Shown here: one piece after another, positions 53,501-63,929 of the stretch
How positions within the stretch are numbered: position 1 is the stretch's first letter
Layout of the letters: each line of letters opens with the position of its first letter
NCBI GenBank assembly: GCA_003640385.1
Contig: RCAB01000242.1
Span: 1,355-65,354, forward strand
Direction: 5' to 3'
Length of the DNA: 64,000 bases
Source of the DNA: Setaria digitata
Lineage: Eukaryota > Nematoda > Chromadorea > Rhabditida > Setariidae
The notes under the pieces: generated by a model
What the model saw: the letters and a program-made list of their open reading frames with translations, nothing else
Database searches by the model: none
Told to the model about the DNA's origin: nothing
Program-made: the position numbers and the translations under genes

Positions 53501-53977
53501 GTCTGTTCTCTCCTTATTGAGGATTACATTGTTTTCGCATTCCTCATTCCACCTATCTGATATAGCTGCAATAAAAAACAAATCTCATGCTAATAAATGC
53601 AATTAAAAATAAAATTGCATAGAAAAGAACACGTTTTTGTAGAGCTCAAAGAAAAAACAAAAAACAAACAAGGAATTTGCTCTATTCATCTGTAATTATA
53701 TATTCACAAAAATTTCTCGTATTTCAGCCTTTTTATGAATATCATCACAACACAAACAATATATCTCATTCTTAACATAAACGAGAGCTATACCTTCTGA
53801 GTGATGATAATCCTTGTCGTGACAAAATTTACCACGAACTGGGTTCTGCTTATCATGATCCACTACACCGTCACATTTAGATTCCTGATTTCCGGAACTA
53901 CGCTTAGCCATAGACGACAAAACATTTTGCACAAGAAGTAGTTGGTAAGCATCTTGTCTTGCAAAGCTATTATGCAT
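50564..53977 (-). CDS. cables: CABLES (CDK5 and ABL1 enzyme substrate) cyclin-box protein
   Basis: Fourteen exons: 53833-53977, 53487-53565, 53341-53405, 52934-53018, 52848-52871, 52559-52654, 52278-52353, 52097-52204, 51963-52024, 51642-51819, 51423-51529, 51068-51164, 50788-50892, 50564-50707; 1371 nt, 456 residues. CABLES proteins link cyclin-dependent kinases with ABL and carry a divergent cyclin box. The C-terminal half is clear: LTEYDPNLIANFDSDCGTRK, EAFRSRFPQVHISFSKINR, TTAHAYVFYEKVVLKGL, TNRKLVAGAALLIAAKITD, INRKELLRYEIPLCAALNFD, LPHYQRI. The N-terminal exons are weaker and were chosen for frame and splice sites. They include a 24-nt exon (52848-52871) and a non-consensus donor after exon 9. 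The start follows a TTTTCAG (54012-54013). Two assembly joins fall inside the gene. Confidence 0.82.
51211..51471. repeat. Duplicated segment around single N (51341), copies part of a CABLES exon
   Basis: Positions 51211-51340 and 51342-51471 are near-identical (a few substitutions) around one N. The left copy contains about 49 nt (51292-51340) of the CABLES exon at 51423-51529. The substitutions suggest two haplotypes rather than a real tandem duplication. Confidence 0.87.
52694..52869. repeat. Duplicated segment around single N (52780), probable assembly artefact
   Basis: Positions 52694-52779 and 52784-52869 match with two substitutions, separated by the N at 52780. It lies at the 24-nt CABLES exon (52848-52871), part of which also appears in the left copy. 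Confidence 0.85.
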
Positions 53978-55141
53978 GACTGCGCTTATGTTTAGAAATT
54001 CCGATGATAGTCTGAAAATCGTAAAATAAAAAAAAATATACCAAACACCAATATGCTTTCTTTAAATATTTAATTCATATATATCTTCCTTATCGTTCCT
54101 TCAGATTGCCAACTTAAATCACTACACCACAAATGCAAATCTAGTCTCCAGTTTCACCGCAAAATTTGCCTTTTCCCAAAGTCTTATCCACAAGCTGTTT
54201 TCCCGCAGTATTTCATGACATATAATTTACACTAGGAGAGTTTCGCATTATCACTAATGCACTCAACTTCTACTACTTTTCTTCCAAGCATGCTGGTTAA
54301 GTCGCAAAACCGAAACAATGTTTACAAATGCCAAATTCCCTTTCTCTCATATTTTCTTACGCACAAATTTTCCTCAAAAAAAAAAGAACTAAACTCACAA
54401 TTACAGAACAAACATGACATCATTTTAAAGCCAACTGTGTGGAATCCTGATTAAACACTTTATTGCTAGCAACAGGTTCATATGAAACAATAAATGATAA
54501 TTCTGTTGCAGTGAATCCCCAATCATGAACGAAGGAAGGACAAATTTCATTAAGACAAGCATTATTTGTAACTAACCCAACATTACTGGTTTTTTTCTTT
54601 TTTAAAGTATTATTGGTAATCTAAAATTAGATGAATGGTAATAATGAAGNTCATTAAGACAAGCATTATTTGTAACTAACCCAACATTACTGGTTTTTCT
54701 CTTTTTTAAAGTATTATTGGTAATCTAAAATTAGATGAATGGTAATAATGAAGATATTTCATCACACCATATGTCTTTATACCCATCTTTCCAAATATTA
54801 AACTACATCTGCCTCTGATGAAACTTATGTATAAGTTCAATATTTGAAACTGTGCAGAGTTCCAACTCCGCTTGTAATCGGCCATTACTTTAATCTCTTT
54901 GAAAAACTTGCAAATACATAACAACCGAATAAAGATTTAAGTTCTCGAAAACTGAAATACAAAGCAAACGACTACTTTTAAAAAAACGCTTCTATTCGGT
55001 TGACATTATAAAATGTAAACTTATGCACTTGAAATGTAAAATCAAAAACGACATATGAGAATAAAAACCGAACGCGAAAATAAAAACATTTTGATTTCAG
55101 TTTCACGTCGAAAATGTCACGTTTCCAATAAAAATTGATGT
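53978..55141. other. Intergenic region, CABLES 5' end to SR-factor 3' end
   Basis: About 1.2 kb on the upstream side of CABLES, holding its promoter and the 3' flank of the SR gene. It contains the assembly join at 54650. Small open frames at 54257-54454 and 54706-54924 lack support. Confidence 0.6.
54547..54752. repeat. Duplicated segment around single N (54650), probable assembly artefact
   Basis: Positions 54547-54649 and 54651-54752 are the same sequence apart from one change in a T run, separated by one N. Confidence 0.87.
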
Positions 55142-57163
55142 TTAACGACTGTGGGATGAGGAAGAACGTGAGCGCGACCGCGAGCGAGTGCGAGATCTGA
55201 AATCCACTCCAGCAATTTCCACGTTAAGATGCTGACATGACTGTATTGGTGTTACTAGAATTTAAAATCAATATATTCCTCAAAAAATAAATTATGTATG
55301 AATACAATCAAACCTTCTGCGACGTTCGCGTTCTCGTCGTGGCGGCGATCGCCTGCAAAAAAAAAAATAAAGGTAAAAACAAGGAACAAAAACAAATTAA
55401 ACAAATTATGTAAACAGAAGTGAAAAAAGTCTTAGAGTTCATCATCATCCTGGAATGAAATTCTTGTACATACGAAGCTAAATTCGATTTTTTTCGAATA
55501 ACCCATGTTAAGCACAAAATTTTTTGTTCCGCAAGAACAAAAAAGAAACAATTATGATCACACATCAAAATGAAAAACATGAAAAAAGTGCGTTTCGTGG
55601 TCGTGCAAAGAGGGGAACACCTCTTCAGTTGATGTTTGAAACATGAAAATGGTACATTTGTTGTACTATGACTGAAAAATGAATAAAAACCATTTTCAAA
55701 AGAATTGCGAATCGTGCACTACAGAGTTCCCATCACCATAACACTTCCTCCATTTTCCAACAACAATATTCCAGAGTATGCCAAAAACACAAAATGATGG
55801 ACCATCAACATCAAAACCAATTCACAGCTCGGCTCATCCATTCCAAATAATATGGACGACGGAGGGAGCCGAGCCAACAAACCAATTACCAAAGTTTCAA
55901 CACTGTCCATAATGATTCCATCACACACAAAGCAACCAAAGTTTACCATCATCCAGGCCTATATCAAACTAATTTAATGGATAACCCTTCGTACATCCCA
56001 CCCATCCCGGAACAAATGGTCATCATAGAACGCTGAAAAGTAATATTTCAGGGAAATATGGCCGAATAACTTCTAGCAAGCCATCTTTCTTCCCCATTTC
56101 CAACAATATGACTTTTATCTAGACTAAAGGGATCTGTAAAACTCACCGTCTATCTCGATCTCGACCATACCCACCATAACGTCCATAATCCCCATATCGA
56201 CTGCCGCCGTAACCCCCATATCTAGAAACAAACTTTTCATTATTTCCTCTTAGTATTTCACATTAGCTCTAGGACCAATAATAATCAAGCACTGAAATCG
56301 AAAATACCAGTAACTACCTGCCGTAGCCACCACCACCGTAATAACCACCTCCATAACCACCCCCAAAGCGATATCGATCATGAGCGCGAACCCGAGGCAA
56401 AGCCACTGATACACGTACTCGACAGTTTCGAATGTACCTGCAAGGAAGACATGCTATAATTTCTTTCACAACAGTAAACTTTAAATCATACAAGGAGCTA
56501 AATAGCATTACTGTTAAACTGAATGACGTCTAGGAGGCATCTTTAAATAGTAAATCAAAAGCGGTTACATATTAAATACCTGGGAAGACTAAAAAAAAAA
56601 TTAAATTACACTATTTAATTCACTGTCCAAGAATTCTATTAAGGAATTGCAATTTACGTGTTATTCAATGCTGCTAACGCTTCATTCGCATCCGACTTAT
56701 TCTTGAATACCACAAATGCAAAAAGTGGTGGGTAGCTTGCAACCCAAACTTCTGACAGCTTTCCAAAGCGTCTGCAAAAAGATGAAAATATTCAGTAAAA
56801 CAATGCCGGTTAGACGTAACCAAAATTAGAGGCACTGCAGATAGCATATATGTTGCGAATATGAAATGAAAACAAAAAAAACTCATACGAGAATGCTTCT
56901 TCAAGGTCTCGTGCGCGTACTGATTCATCGATATTCGCCACATGAAGCCGTCCTTCTTCTCCACGTTCAGGTGAATATGTTTTACTTCGACTTCTAGTTT
57001 TTGAACGTGTACGACTTCGTGAACGTGACCTAAAATAAAAAAAAAAAAAGATATTTATTTTCTTTCCTAAATAAAAACGGAAAAACAATATTTTACTAAT
57101 ATACCGCTCTGTTGATGAAGAACTAGAGCTGGTTTTCGATGTGGAACGTTTTCTCGGTGCCAT
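55142..57163 (-). CDS. SRSF3/7-like SR splicing factor with flanking RS regions
   Basis: Seven exons: 57105-57163, 56889-57029, 56658-56771, 56318-56437, 56147-56221, 55314-55352, 55142-55196; 603 nt, 200 residues. It is a nuclear pre-mRNA splicing regulator. Residues 1 to about 45 form a Ser-rich then Arg/Ser-repeat segment. A single RRM follows, with RNP2-like LHVANI and RNP1-like PLFAFVVF and the SRSF3-type VWVASYPPLFAFV layout. A Gly/Tyr-rich stretch (FGGGYGGGYYGGGGYGRYGG) and a C-terminal RS tail complete it. Unusual points: RS repeats on both sides of the RRM, Leu where SRSF3 has Gly in RNP1, and intron 5 (55353-56146, 794 nt) several times longer than its siblings, as for poison-exon introns of SR genes. 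A TTTAG acceptor (57171-57172) lies 7 nt before the ATG. It is divergent to the LysM gene. Confidence 0.9.
55353..56146 (-). other. Long intron 5 of the SR factor, candidate poison-exon region
   Basis: 794 nt against 75-220 nt for the other introns. The part 55700-55960 is strand-asymmetric (G/T-rich on the transcribed strand) and holds a 77-codon minus-strand frame. SR genes often autoregulate through a stop-containing cassette exon in such an intron; which segment would be the exon cannot be seen. Confidence 0.35.
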
Positions 57164-58232
57164 CTCCTCCCTAAACAAATATGTCACTTATAATATAGCT
57201 GTAATAAACGAAAAACACACACGCATTGTTTGCGTAACACACGGTAAACAACTGAAACTTATGGCTTAACTACACACACTGGATGACATTTTATTTATCT
57301 TTCTTTCAATTTATTTATCTCCATATTTCATTCAAGAACTTCCTCATTCCATTTCACGTAAAACTGAACCAACGAAACAACATCTACATTGGGGACAATA
57401 TAAAGCAGCCTAAAAAGATTCCATCATCCAGAGCCATAATACATCACCTGGAATTCATGTCTGCATCCAAAACATTTCCTTCACACTAGAAATCCCGAGA
57501 TTTTCAGGTGGTCACTTCCTATTGCACTTCACACCAAATAAAGTTAGCTACAACGAATTAAAGTATCAGAACTAAAATGGGAAATGAACAACGGTTCGAT
57601 AATAAGAAAAAAAAAAAAAAAAGCAATGGGAAAAATCAATGCATGCACAAACTTCTGCTTCATCTCTAATTCTCCCTCTTACACTTACACTATTATTTCA
57701 TGTCTAACTCTTTAGCTACAAATTATAAATAACGAATTTCCTCATCACTCTAATAACTACCAGAACTCCCGGGAGAAGATGAATCACACTAGCACTTCTT
57801 CAAAGGACACATCATTTACAATTTCATGTCCAGTTATGAACAACTTTCTTTCTACCTTTCGCACATACCTAATTCCCCACACTCTTTAGTAGTGCTCTCT
57901 CATCCTCTCCTAGCAGTCCTGTACTATCTCCAAATCAACCAACCTAATTTGTGACAGCTTACACAACTACACTTTGGAGCTATTTTATAACGGTGTTTAT
58001 ATGGTCGGTTAATTCCGTTCACAAGGTCATTGTGATCCAATTTTTGGATCGGGTTTTCTTTAAATTCATGCAGCAAATTAGGCATAAGACATTTCGGTTT
58101 GTTAGTTTTCAATTATTCCAATTAATTTTGTTAGTAGCAATGGTAAGGTAGCTCAAGTAGTTTTTTTTTTTTTTTTTTTTGTGGTTTAGATAGCTATTTT
58201 AGGTGTGTAAATATTAATAATGTGGTGCAGTA
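57164..58232. other. Divergent promoter region, SR factor / LysM gene
   Basis: About 1.1 kb of AT-rich sequence holding both promoters. Short open frames at 57283-57489 and on both strands near 57924-58151 lack support. A run of T at 58161-58180 precedes the LysM gene. Confidence 0.6.
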
Positions 58233-59354
58233 ATGGAAGGACAAGATGAACGCACATTCCTGTGTGGTTATCAACGAACACGTGGTTACGGGAGCTTATC
58301 AAATATTCATGTTTCCACAAAGACTTATCGTACAATCATTCAACATCAAATTAAACCAAATGATACACTTCAGGGACTTGTTTTGAAGTACAACACTTCG
58401 GTATGGCTTCTATGTTGATTCTGTTCCAGATAGCAGATTGCAACAGATGTGCAGTAATTTTGATGTGTAAGGAGAAGTTATTAAGGATGTGTTAAACGTT
58501 TATCAAAAATCTTCGTTATTAAGAAGGGGAGAGGTTTTCCTCGAAAAATAGCATGACATCCTTTTGCTTTTCTCGTTCTCGTTGCGTTCTACTACATTCA
58601 GGAAGAAAAAGTAACTTATTGACTTATTAAGAGTGAATTTGAGGAAACGCCTGAAGTATATTGTTCTTTTTTTAGTAACGGTACTCGACCTCATTTTTTG
58701 TAGATGAGCGAAATAAAACGGTTGAATCGACTTTGGTCGAATGAAAGTCTCCATCTGAAGGAATTCGTAGGGATACCAATCTACGATGAAGTTCTTGAAA
58801 AGAGTTGTTCATTGCACAGGTCCATAGATGAAGGTGATCGGTGCTGTGGGGAATCTTTAAAGCTGCAGCATACTAGTGGAGAAAGTCTCCAGGATATTTT
58901 TAAAAGGATCGATACAAATATCAGGAAGATGACGAGTAGTGTACATAAATTGACGGAAAATTCCGCGTAGGTTTGACCTTAAGTTTCCAGTAGAAATTAA
59001 TAATGATCTTCCCCGTTCTGTTAGGAAAAAATCCCGGGATATTACTTTGAAAAAAAACACCAATTTTCAAAGGCTTTAATGTTTTCATGCACTGATTCCA
59101 TCCTGTACTACTTACAGCTCTAGGACGGAGCAACATAAGGGGGAATTTTTCTTTCTTTTTTTCCTGGAGGATCAATCCCCGCTCTTCTGACTTTTCATAC
59201 TTCGTAATTACTTTGAAATTTTTTTAGCGCTGATCTCCTTACTGAGGATCTCAAAACGGGACTCACGCGAAGTAAACCAGATGGTAAAGTAAAGAACCGA
59301 CGTCCACGTAATCATCACCCTTCGTGTTATCAGAATGAAGCTTATCAAAACTAG
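58233..59354 (+). CDS. LysM-domain protein, LYSMD1/2 type
   Basis: Three exons: 58233-58400, 58704-58966, 59228-59354; 558 nt, 185 residues. One LysM domain spans residues about 36-84 (HQIKPNDTLQGLVLKYNTS, then EIKRLNRLWSNESLHLKEF and VGIPIYDE). The exon 1/2 junction falls inside the domain, as expected for one continuous fold. The rest is polar with a probable helix (SLQDIFKRIDTNIRKMTSSV) and a basic C-terminus. There is no signal peptide or membrane segment, which fits the cytosolic LYSMD1/2 group rather than the membrane-anchored LYSMD3/4 group. The function of animal LYSMD1/2 proteins is poorly known. A GTGCAG acceptor (58229-58230) sits 2 nt before the ATG. Confidence 0.9.
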
Positions 59355-59827
59355 CCGGCAATCTTATTCGCTTATTTGGAAGACATCACCACCGGTCATA
59401 TGCATTCATCCTATTCAAACAATTGTTCCATTTGAATATTTACCTTTGTTGCTACTTTTACTGTATTAACATGAAGAATTTTGTTATTGAAACTGTCTTC
59501 TCGTTGTCTGTCGTTCTTCCCGAATTCACCGTGGGATTAGTCTCCATGGTGAATTATAATCCTGTCGGGGACGTTTAAATTTTCAAAAAATATTACTCGG
59601 ACCATAGACTTTTTAATTCCTGCATCAGGCACGACAAGCTTCAAACATTTTTTCACCGCTCCATGTTAACTAATGAATAGCCTCAATGTTTACTAGCATT
59701 TTGTCTGGATTAGATGTTTCTAATGATTTCACTATGAATAGGTTATGGTCTTTACATTTACGCCAAATTTTATGCAACGGAATTCTGAGTGTAACAAATT
59801 ATATAACAACCATCAAATATGTTTCTT
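59355..59827. other. Convergent intergenic region with a stable hairpin
   Basis: About 470 bp between the LysM and uL4 stop codons, probably both 3' UTRs. It contains the inverted repeat at 59523-59555. No gene is seen. Confidence 0.6.
59523..59555 (+). other. 12-bp stem, 9-nt loop hairpin in probable 3' UTR
   Basis: AATTCACCGTGG (59523-59534) pairs with CCATGGTGAATT (59544-59555) around the loop GATTAGTCT. The only non-Watson-Crick pair is a G-U on the plus strand, which becomes an A-C mismatch on the other strand. This suggests that the plus-strand transcript (LysM 3' UTR) is the folded one. Confidence 0.6.
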
Positions 59828-61907
59828 CTACTTTGCAGCCTCTGCCTTCTTGGCTCCCTTTCTTTCAAATGCCTTCCGACGTAAGGCCTGCAATGTTTGA
59901 ACCCGGATGTTAATGTGCCTTTTTGGACAACAAATAAGTAATGGATGACCACTATGCAAAGACAGTACCAGTATACTCAAACTATTCCTTGCGTAACCAT
60001 CCCGTGTTCGAGGGAAGGACAGTGGAATTCAGGCTTTACCACTGCTCAAGATAAATAAGAAACTGATGGCAATCCCTAATAAGCGATTTCGTTTAATCCA
60101 CCTACTGACTAGAATAAGGTGTTAGCATACAGCACAAGTGTCTAGGATAAGAAAACATTACCTCGATTTTCTCCTCAAGCGGATGCTGTGTTCCGAGTCG
60201 TCTACGATTCGCCAAAATGGCGGTGCGTTTTAGTACTGCCGCGTACGGATTCAGTTTAACCATAATTGCAGATTTCTTCAGCGGGTTGCGATGGAACTTC
60301 GCAACTTTTACCTTATCTGCTTTCTTCTTCTTTGGTCGAACGGCCTTAACAATTTCTTCCGAGCGAATCAGTCGTGAAAAATCGGCATTTGTCATTTTTG
60401 CTGTTGGCATGATAAACTTCGCTTTGGCAACAGCTCTGCGCGTTTCTGTTCCGTATATAAGATCCAACTTACGGAAAGCTGACTCCGTCCAAATAATCAG
60501 ACGTCCAAGATGTCCACCGGGTGCAACTTTCAATAAATTAAGGTGGTCTACTGAAAGGAGGTGAACGCCTGGGATATTTCGGAAAGCTTTGACGACACCA
60601 TTATCTTGATTGTACACAACAAGAGGGCCCAACTTAGCTTTGTAACGACGGTTGCGTCCTTTTCCCTTGCCAGCTCGATTACGTTTTGAATTGTAAACCT
60701 AAATAAAAACGAGAAAAGTATTACGTATTTCAAGCTCTAACACTACTGCCCCGATGAAATGTATCGCTGCTTTCCAAATAGAAACTTCCAAAAACCATTC
60801 TATGAGCTCACTTTTAAGCAAAGATATCGTATAGGAACTAACCTTCTCAATGTCAGCCCAAAAGTGTGAACGGCGGAGAAATGAAACAGCTTCTTTTGTT
60901 TTCTTGAATCCTTCTACTTTATCTGCAACAACAAAGGGTACTTCCGGAATATCATCAATAATATGTCCGCGAGCCTGTACCAAAGCTGGAACACCTGAAG
61001 CAGCTATTGCCGAAACCATTGCGTAACGTTTCTGTGCAACATTTACACGACGATGCCAACGTCGGAATACCTGAAAAAAAAAAAAATAACTACAATCAAC
61101 GTTGACTTCATCCTCTTGAAAAGTGGCTAACTGCTCAAAGGCGCCAGAAATACTCAGAAAATTGGCGAAACGAATTTGTTATTTAGTTTCATTTAAAATA
61201 AGATTGGGAAATTTATCAATATCTTGGAAATAAAGCAAATGAATGGCTGATGCCAAATACAAATAATTCCTGATCTACAGCTATAGCAATAACATTGACG
61301 AGGATAAACTCAAAAGCGGAAAAGGACCTTAGTTGGCGCAAACATGCGCCCACCGCGGCACATATTACCAAATGCACCTTGCCCAGAACGATGAGTACCG
61401 CCACCACGTACGCGAGGAATTCTAGCCACTGCACGACCTGTACCCCATGATTCCGCAGAAGTTTGATGTCCTAAAGTTTGATGCCGTTATTTCTTCGTAT
61501 CCATGGGGTAAATGTTAGGAAACTCAGTATCTCCAAATCAGTTAGCTCTAAAATATTCAGTAACCAAGGAACTAGGATTAGTATTGAGTGTCTGAATTCT
61601 TTTAATATTGTTCATTTTTACAAATAAGTTTCCACTCATACTTAAAAAAAAAAAACCTCTTTTCCTGAAGTTAAGATAAATCCACAGGCGCTTTAAAATG
61701 AATCCTAAACAAGTAGAATAAGGAAGGTAGCAAACCAGCTTCAGTTGAGACGGCATATGGTTGACGTTTATTCTTTCTCATTTGATCGTGTATAAAAGAA
61801 ACAATATCTGGACGTAAAGGGGCACGGAATACGCCTGGTAACTTGATCTGGACATCAGTTGCTTCACTCTTTTCATTGTAAACGGTCACTAATGGACGTG
61901 CCGTCAT
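59828..61907 (-). CDS. rpl-4: Large-subunit ribosomal protein uL4 (RPL4)
   Basis: Five exons: 61736-61907, 61328-61470, 60843-61070, 60162-60698, 59828-59887; 1140 nt, 379 residues (vertebrate proteins are longer at the C-terminus). It is a 60S subunit protein whose loop lines the exit tunnel. Diagnostic stretches: [152 protein letters not shown], and a Lys/Ala-rich tail. A TTTGTAG acceptor (61913-61914) 5 nt before the ATG indicates trans-splicing. Intron 4 (59888-60161) is less AT-rich than usual and contains an inverted repeat. Confidence 0.96.
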
Positions 61908-62608
61908 ACCTTCTACAAATGAAGATTTATTTTACATGTAAGAGAAATACAAACAACATTTTCTCAACAAGCGCAAATTCCCGTTGCCCGCTGCAGTTCT
62001 CCCTCTTCCACCACTAACAGTGTATGTGATATATGCCTTGATATACCAGTAAACGTTTGAGATGGCAATACTATTGATAAGATTATTGACTTCAACTGCC
62101 ATCAAATATTGTCAGTCTACGATAAGCTTTTGTAATTAGTAACGAGAAGATAATGAGCCAATACTATGCGACAATCATCAATGGCCAAAGCAAAACACGA
62201 CCCAGCACTTCCGCCATTCATACAGACCTAAAGTTATTAGCGAAGGGTATAGAGCTGCAAAAGTCTACAGCTGCAGTACAAACTTCATCCTTGCATAGTT
62301 CGGACTGACGTAAGGGATTGTTCGGGAGATGCCAGTATGACTCATAGGGATGGTATGTGATGGTTACGAACTGCGAGAGGTGCGTGGACGGACGTGTTAT
62401 CCGCTAATGACTACACTCTTAATTGGAACATGTAAAGTGTATTACTAATTGAAACGTGACTAAGACAGAGACGTGAATCACTAATAGCCAAATAGGAACA
62501 CGTACAAAAGTGGATGGCTTAGTTAGAGGCGCTCCCTTTGGATGGAATGGAAGCGGCCTTGTAACTGTAATTGATTTTTGCTTGAAGCATTCGTTAGTGC
62601 TACTTGAA
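61908..62608. other. Divergent region, uL4 / unrecognised plus-strand gene
   Basis: About 0.7 kb, less AT-rich than most intergenic sequence here, probably holding the strong uL4 promoter. The plus-strand frame of the next gene is open back to 62510 but has no ATG before 62609. Confidence 0.6.
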
Positions 62609-63929
62609 ATGGATGGTACATCTGTAGAGGTTAATATGAACGATCAGATGGATTGTACGTCAAGTTTGTTAGGTCGTCATGAAAGACCTGAATGCACGGA
62701 TTCTTCCACTGGTTGGTATCTCAGCGATTTTCACTTCTTTTCTCATTTCTGCAAACTTTCATGTAAAAAAAAGAGGAATGTATTTCATTGTGGTGGAGAA
62801 AAAGAACTTAGCAGGAGAGATGACTATTTGACGGTTGACACGCATGGGTTGTGTATTTTTAGCGACTTCAAAAGGGTTTTTGTTTGTTTCTTGTTTGCAA
62901 CTGCTATTATATTTGGTCATTTGAGTGGAAAATGAGATAATGCATCTTTAGCAAAAGGAAGCTAGCAGTGAAGTAAAGTGAGGGATTCAAGAAATTTCTT
63001 ACAGAACCGAAAAGACAAAGACTTGATGATGATGTTGATGGGAGGCTAGCAAAGAATGCTGATAGAAGTGAAAGACTAACTCAGCTGAAAAAGGATATCG
63101 CTGTCTTGGAAGCAGCAGTTCGACGGGGTAAGGAAACGATGGAAAAAATGCTAAATATCGCGGTAGAAGACATGACGATTGATCCGCTGGTGGGAATTTT
63201 TTAAATATCAGTGTACTGCAAGGCATTATGTTTCACATTAATGAAGTCGGAAATTGCGTTAAATCATTGAAAGGTTCAATTTTAGTCTCGACAGGAAGAT
63301 CTTTTAAGAAGGCGGCGTTCATTGATGGCTGAACTTGTTTCTGTGCAAAACGCAGCAGAAAAAAGTAAGTTGAAACTAGAAAAGTGTTGGTGATTTCGAA
63401 AATTCCATTCTTGAATAATTCGTTTTGAGTAGGGAATTTTTCTCTCAGCTTTTTGATCTTTGTTTTGCAAATATGAACCTTTTATTGTAATACGTAATTT
63501 AGGAAACCGTGTGGAGCGCTTGCAAAATGGTTCATTGGTCGTTAATTTATTGGAGGATATAGGAGACAACAATGACAGCTCTTTTATCAAAGTGAGCAAG
63601 TTTGTGCATCCATCAAGAAAATTTGGTTTTTTGGGTGGGAGGAAAACATTCACAAACGATGGTGGCAATTACTATAGATTTATAGTATTCTTTGGTAGAT
63701 TTCCGTAATTCTTTTTCATTAGGGGGGGGGGGGTTTAAAATAGACTTTTAACTGTTGTTTGTCTCTTTCTGAAGACAATTCTTTAAGATACTTCAGATTT
63801 GGTTGCGCGGGGAATTATTATTTTAAAAATGACTATATTCAGGTTGAAGCATGGGAACTAAAAAAATGCGGTTGCGATTTCTGCGGTGTTTACAATTCGT
63901 CCCGAGTTGAACTCCCACCACGTGTATAA
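62609..63929 (+). CDS. Unrecognised coiled-coil protein with C-terminal CxCxxC
   Basis: Five exons: 62609-62711, 63005-63189, 63286-63364, 63503-63591, 63843-63929; 543 nt, 180 residues. I do not recognise the family. An acidic, Cys-containing N-terminus leads to a likely nuclear localisation signal (EPKRQRLDDD). Two charged helical segments, probably coiled coil, follow (SERLTQLKKDIAVLEAAV; SRQEDLLRRRRSLMAELV), then NGSLVVNLLEDIGDN and a short C-terminus with CGCDFC that could bind zinc. All junctions keep the frame and use good TTTAG/CAG acceptors. The start is the first in-frame ATG, 12 nt after TCGTTAG (62595-62596). The last exon could instead splice onward at 63923, beyond which only about 75 bases are visible. 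Confidence 0.65.

Noticed and set aside
60217..60564. 115-codon plus-strand open frame
   Set aside because: It is antisense to the conserved uL4 exon 4.
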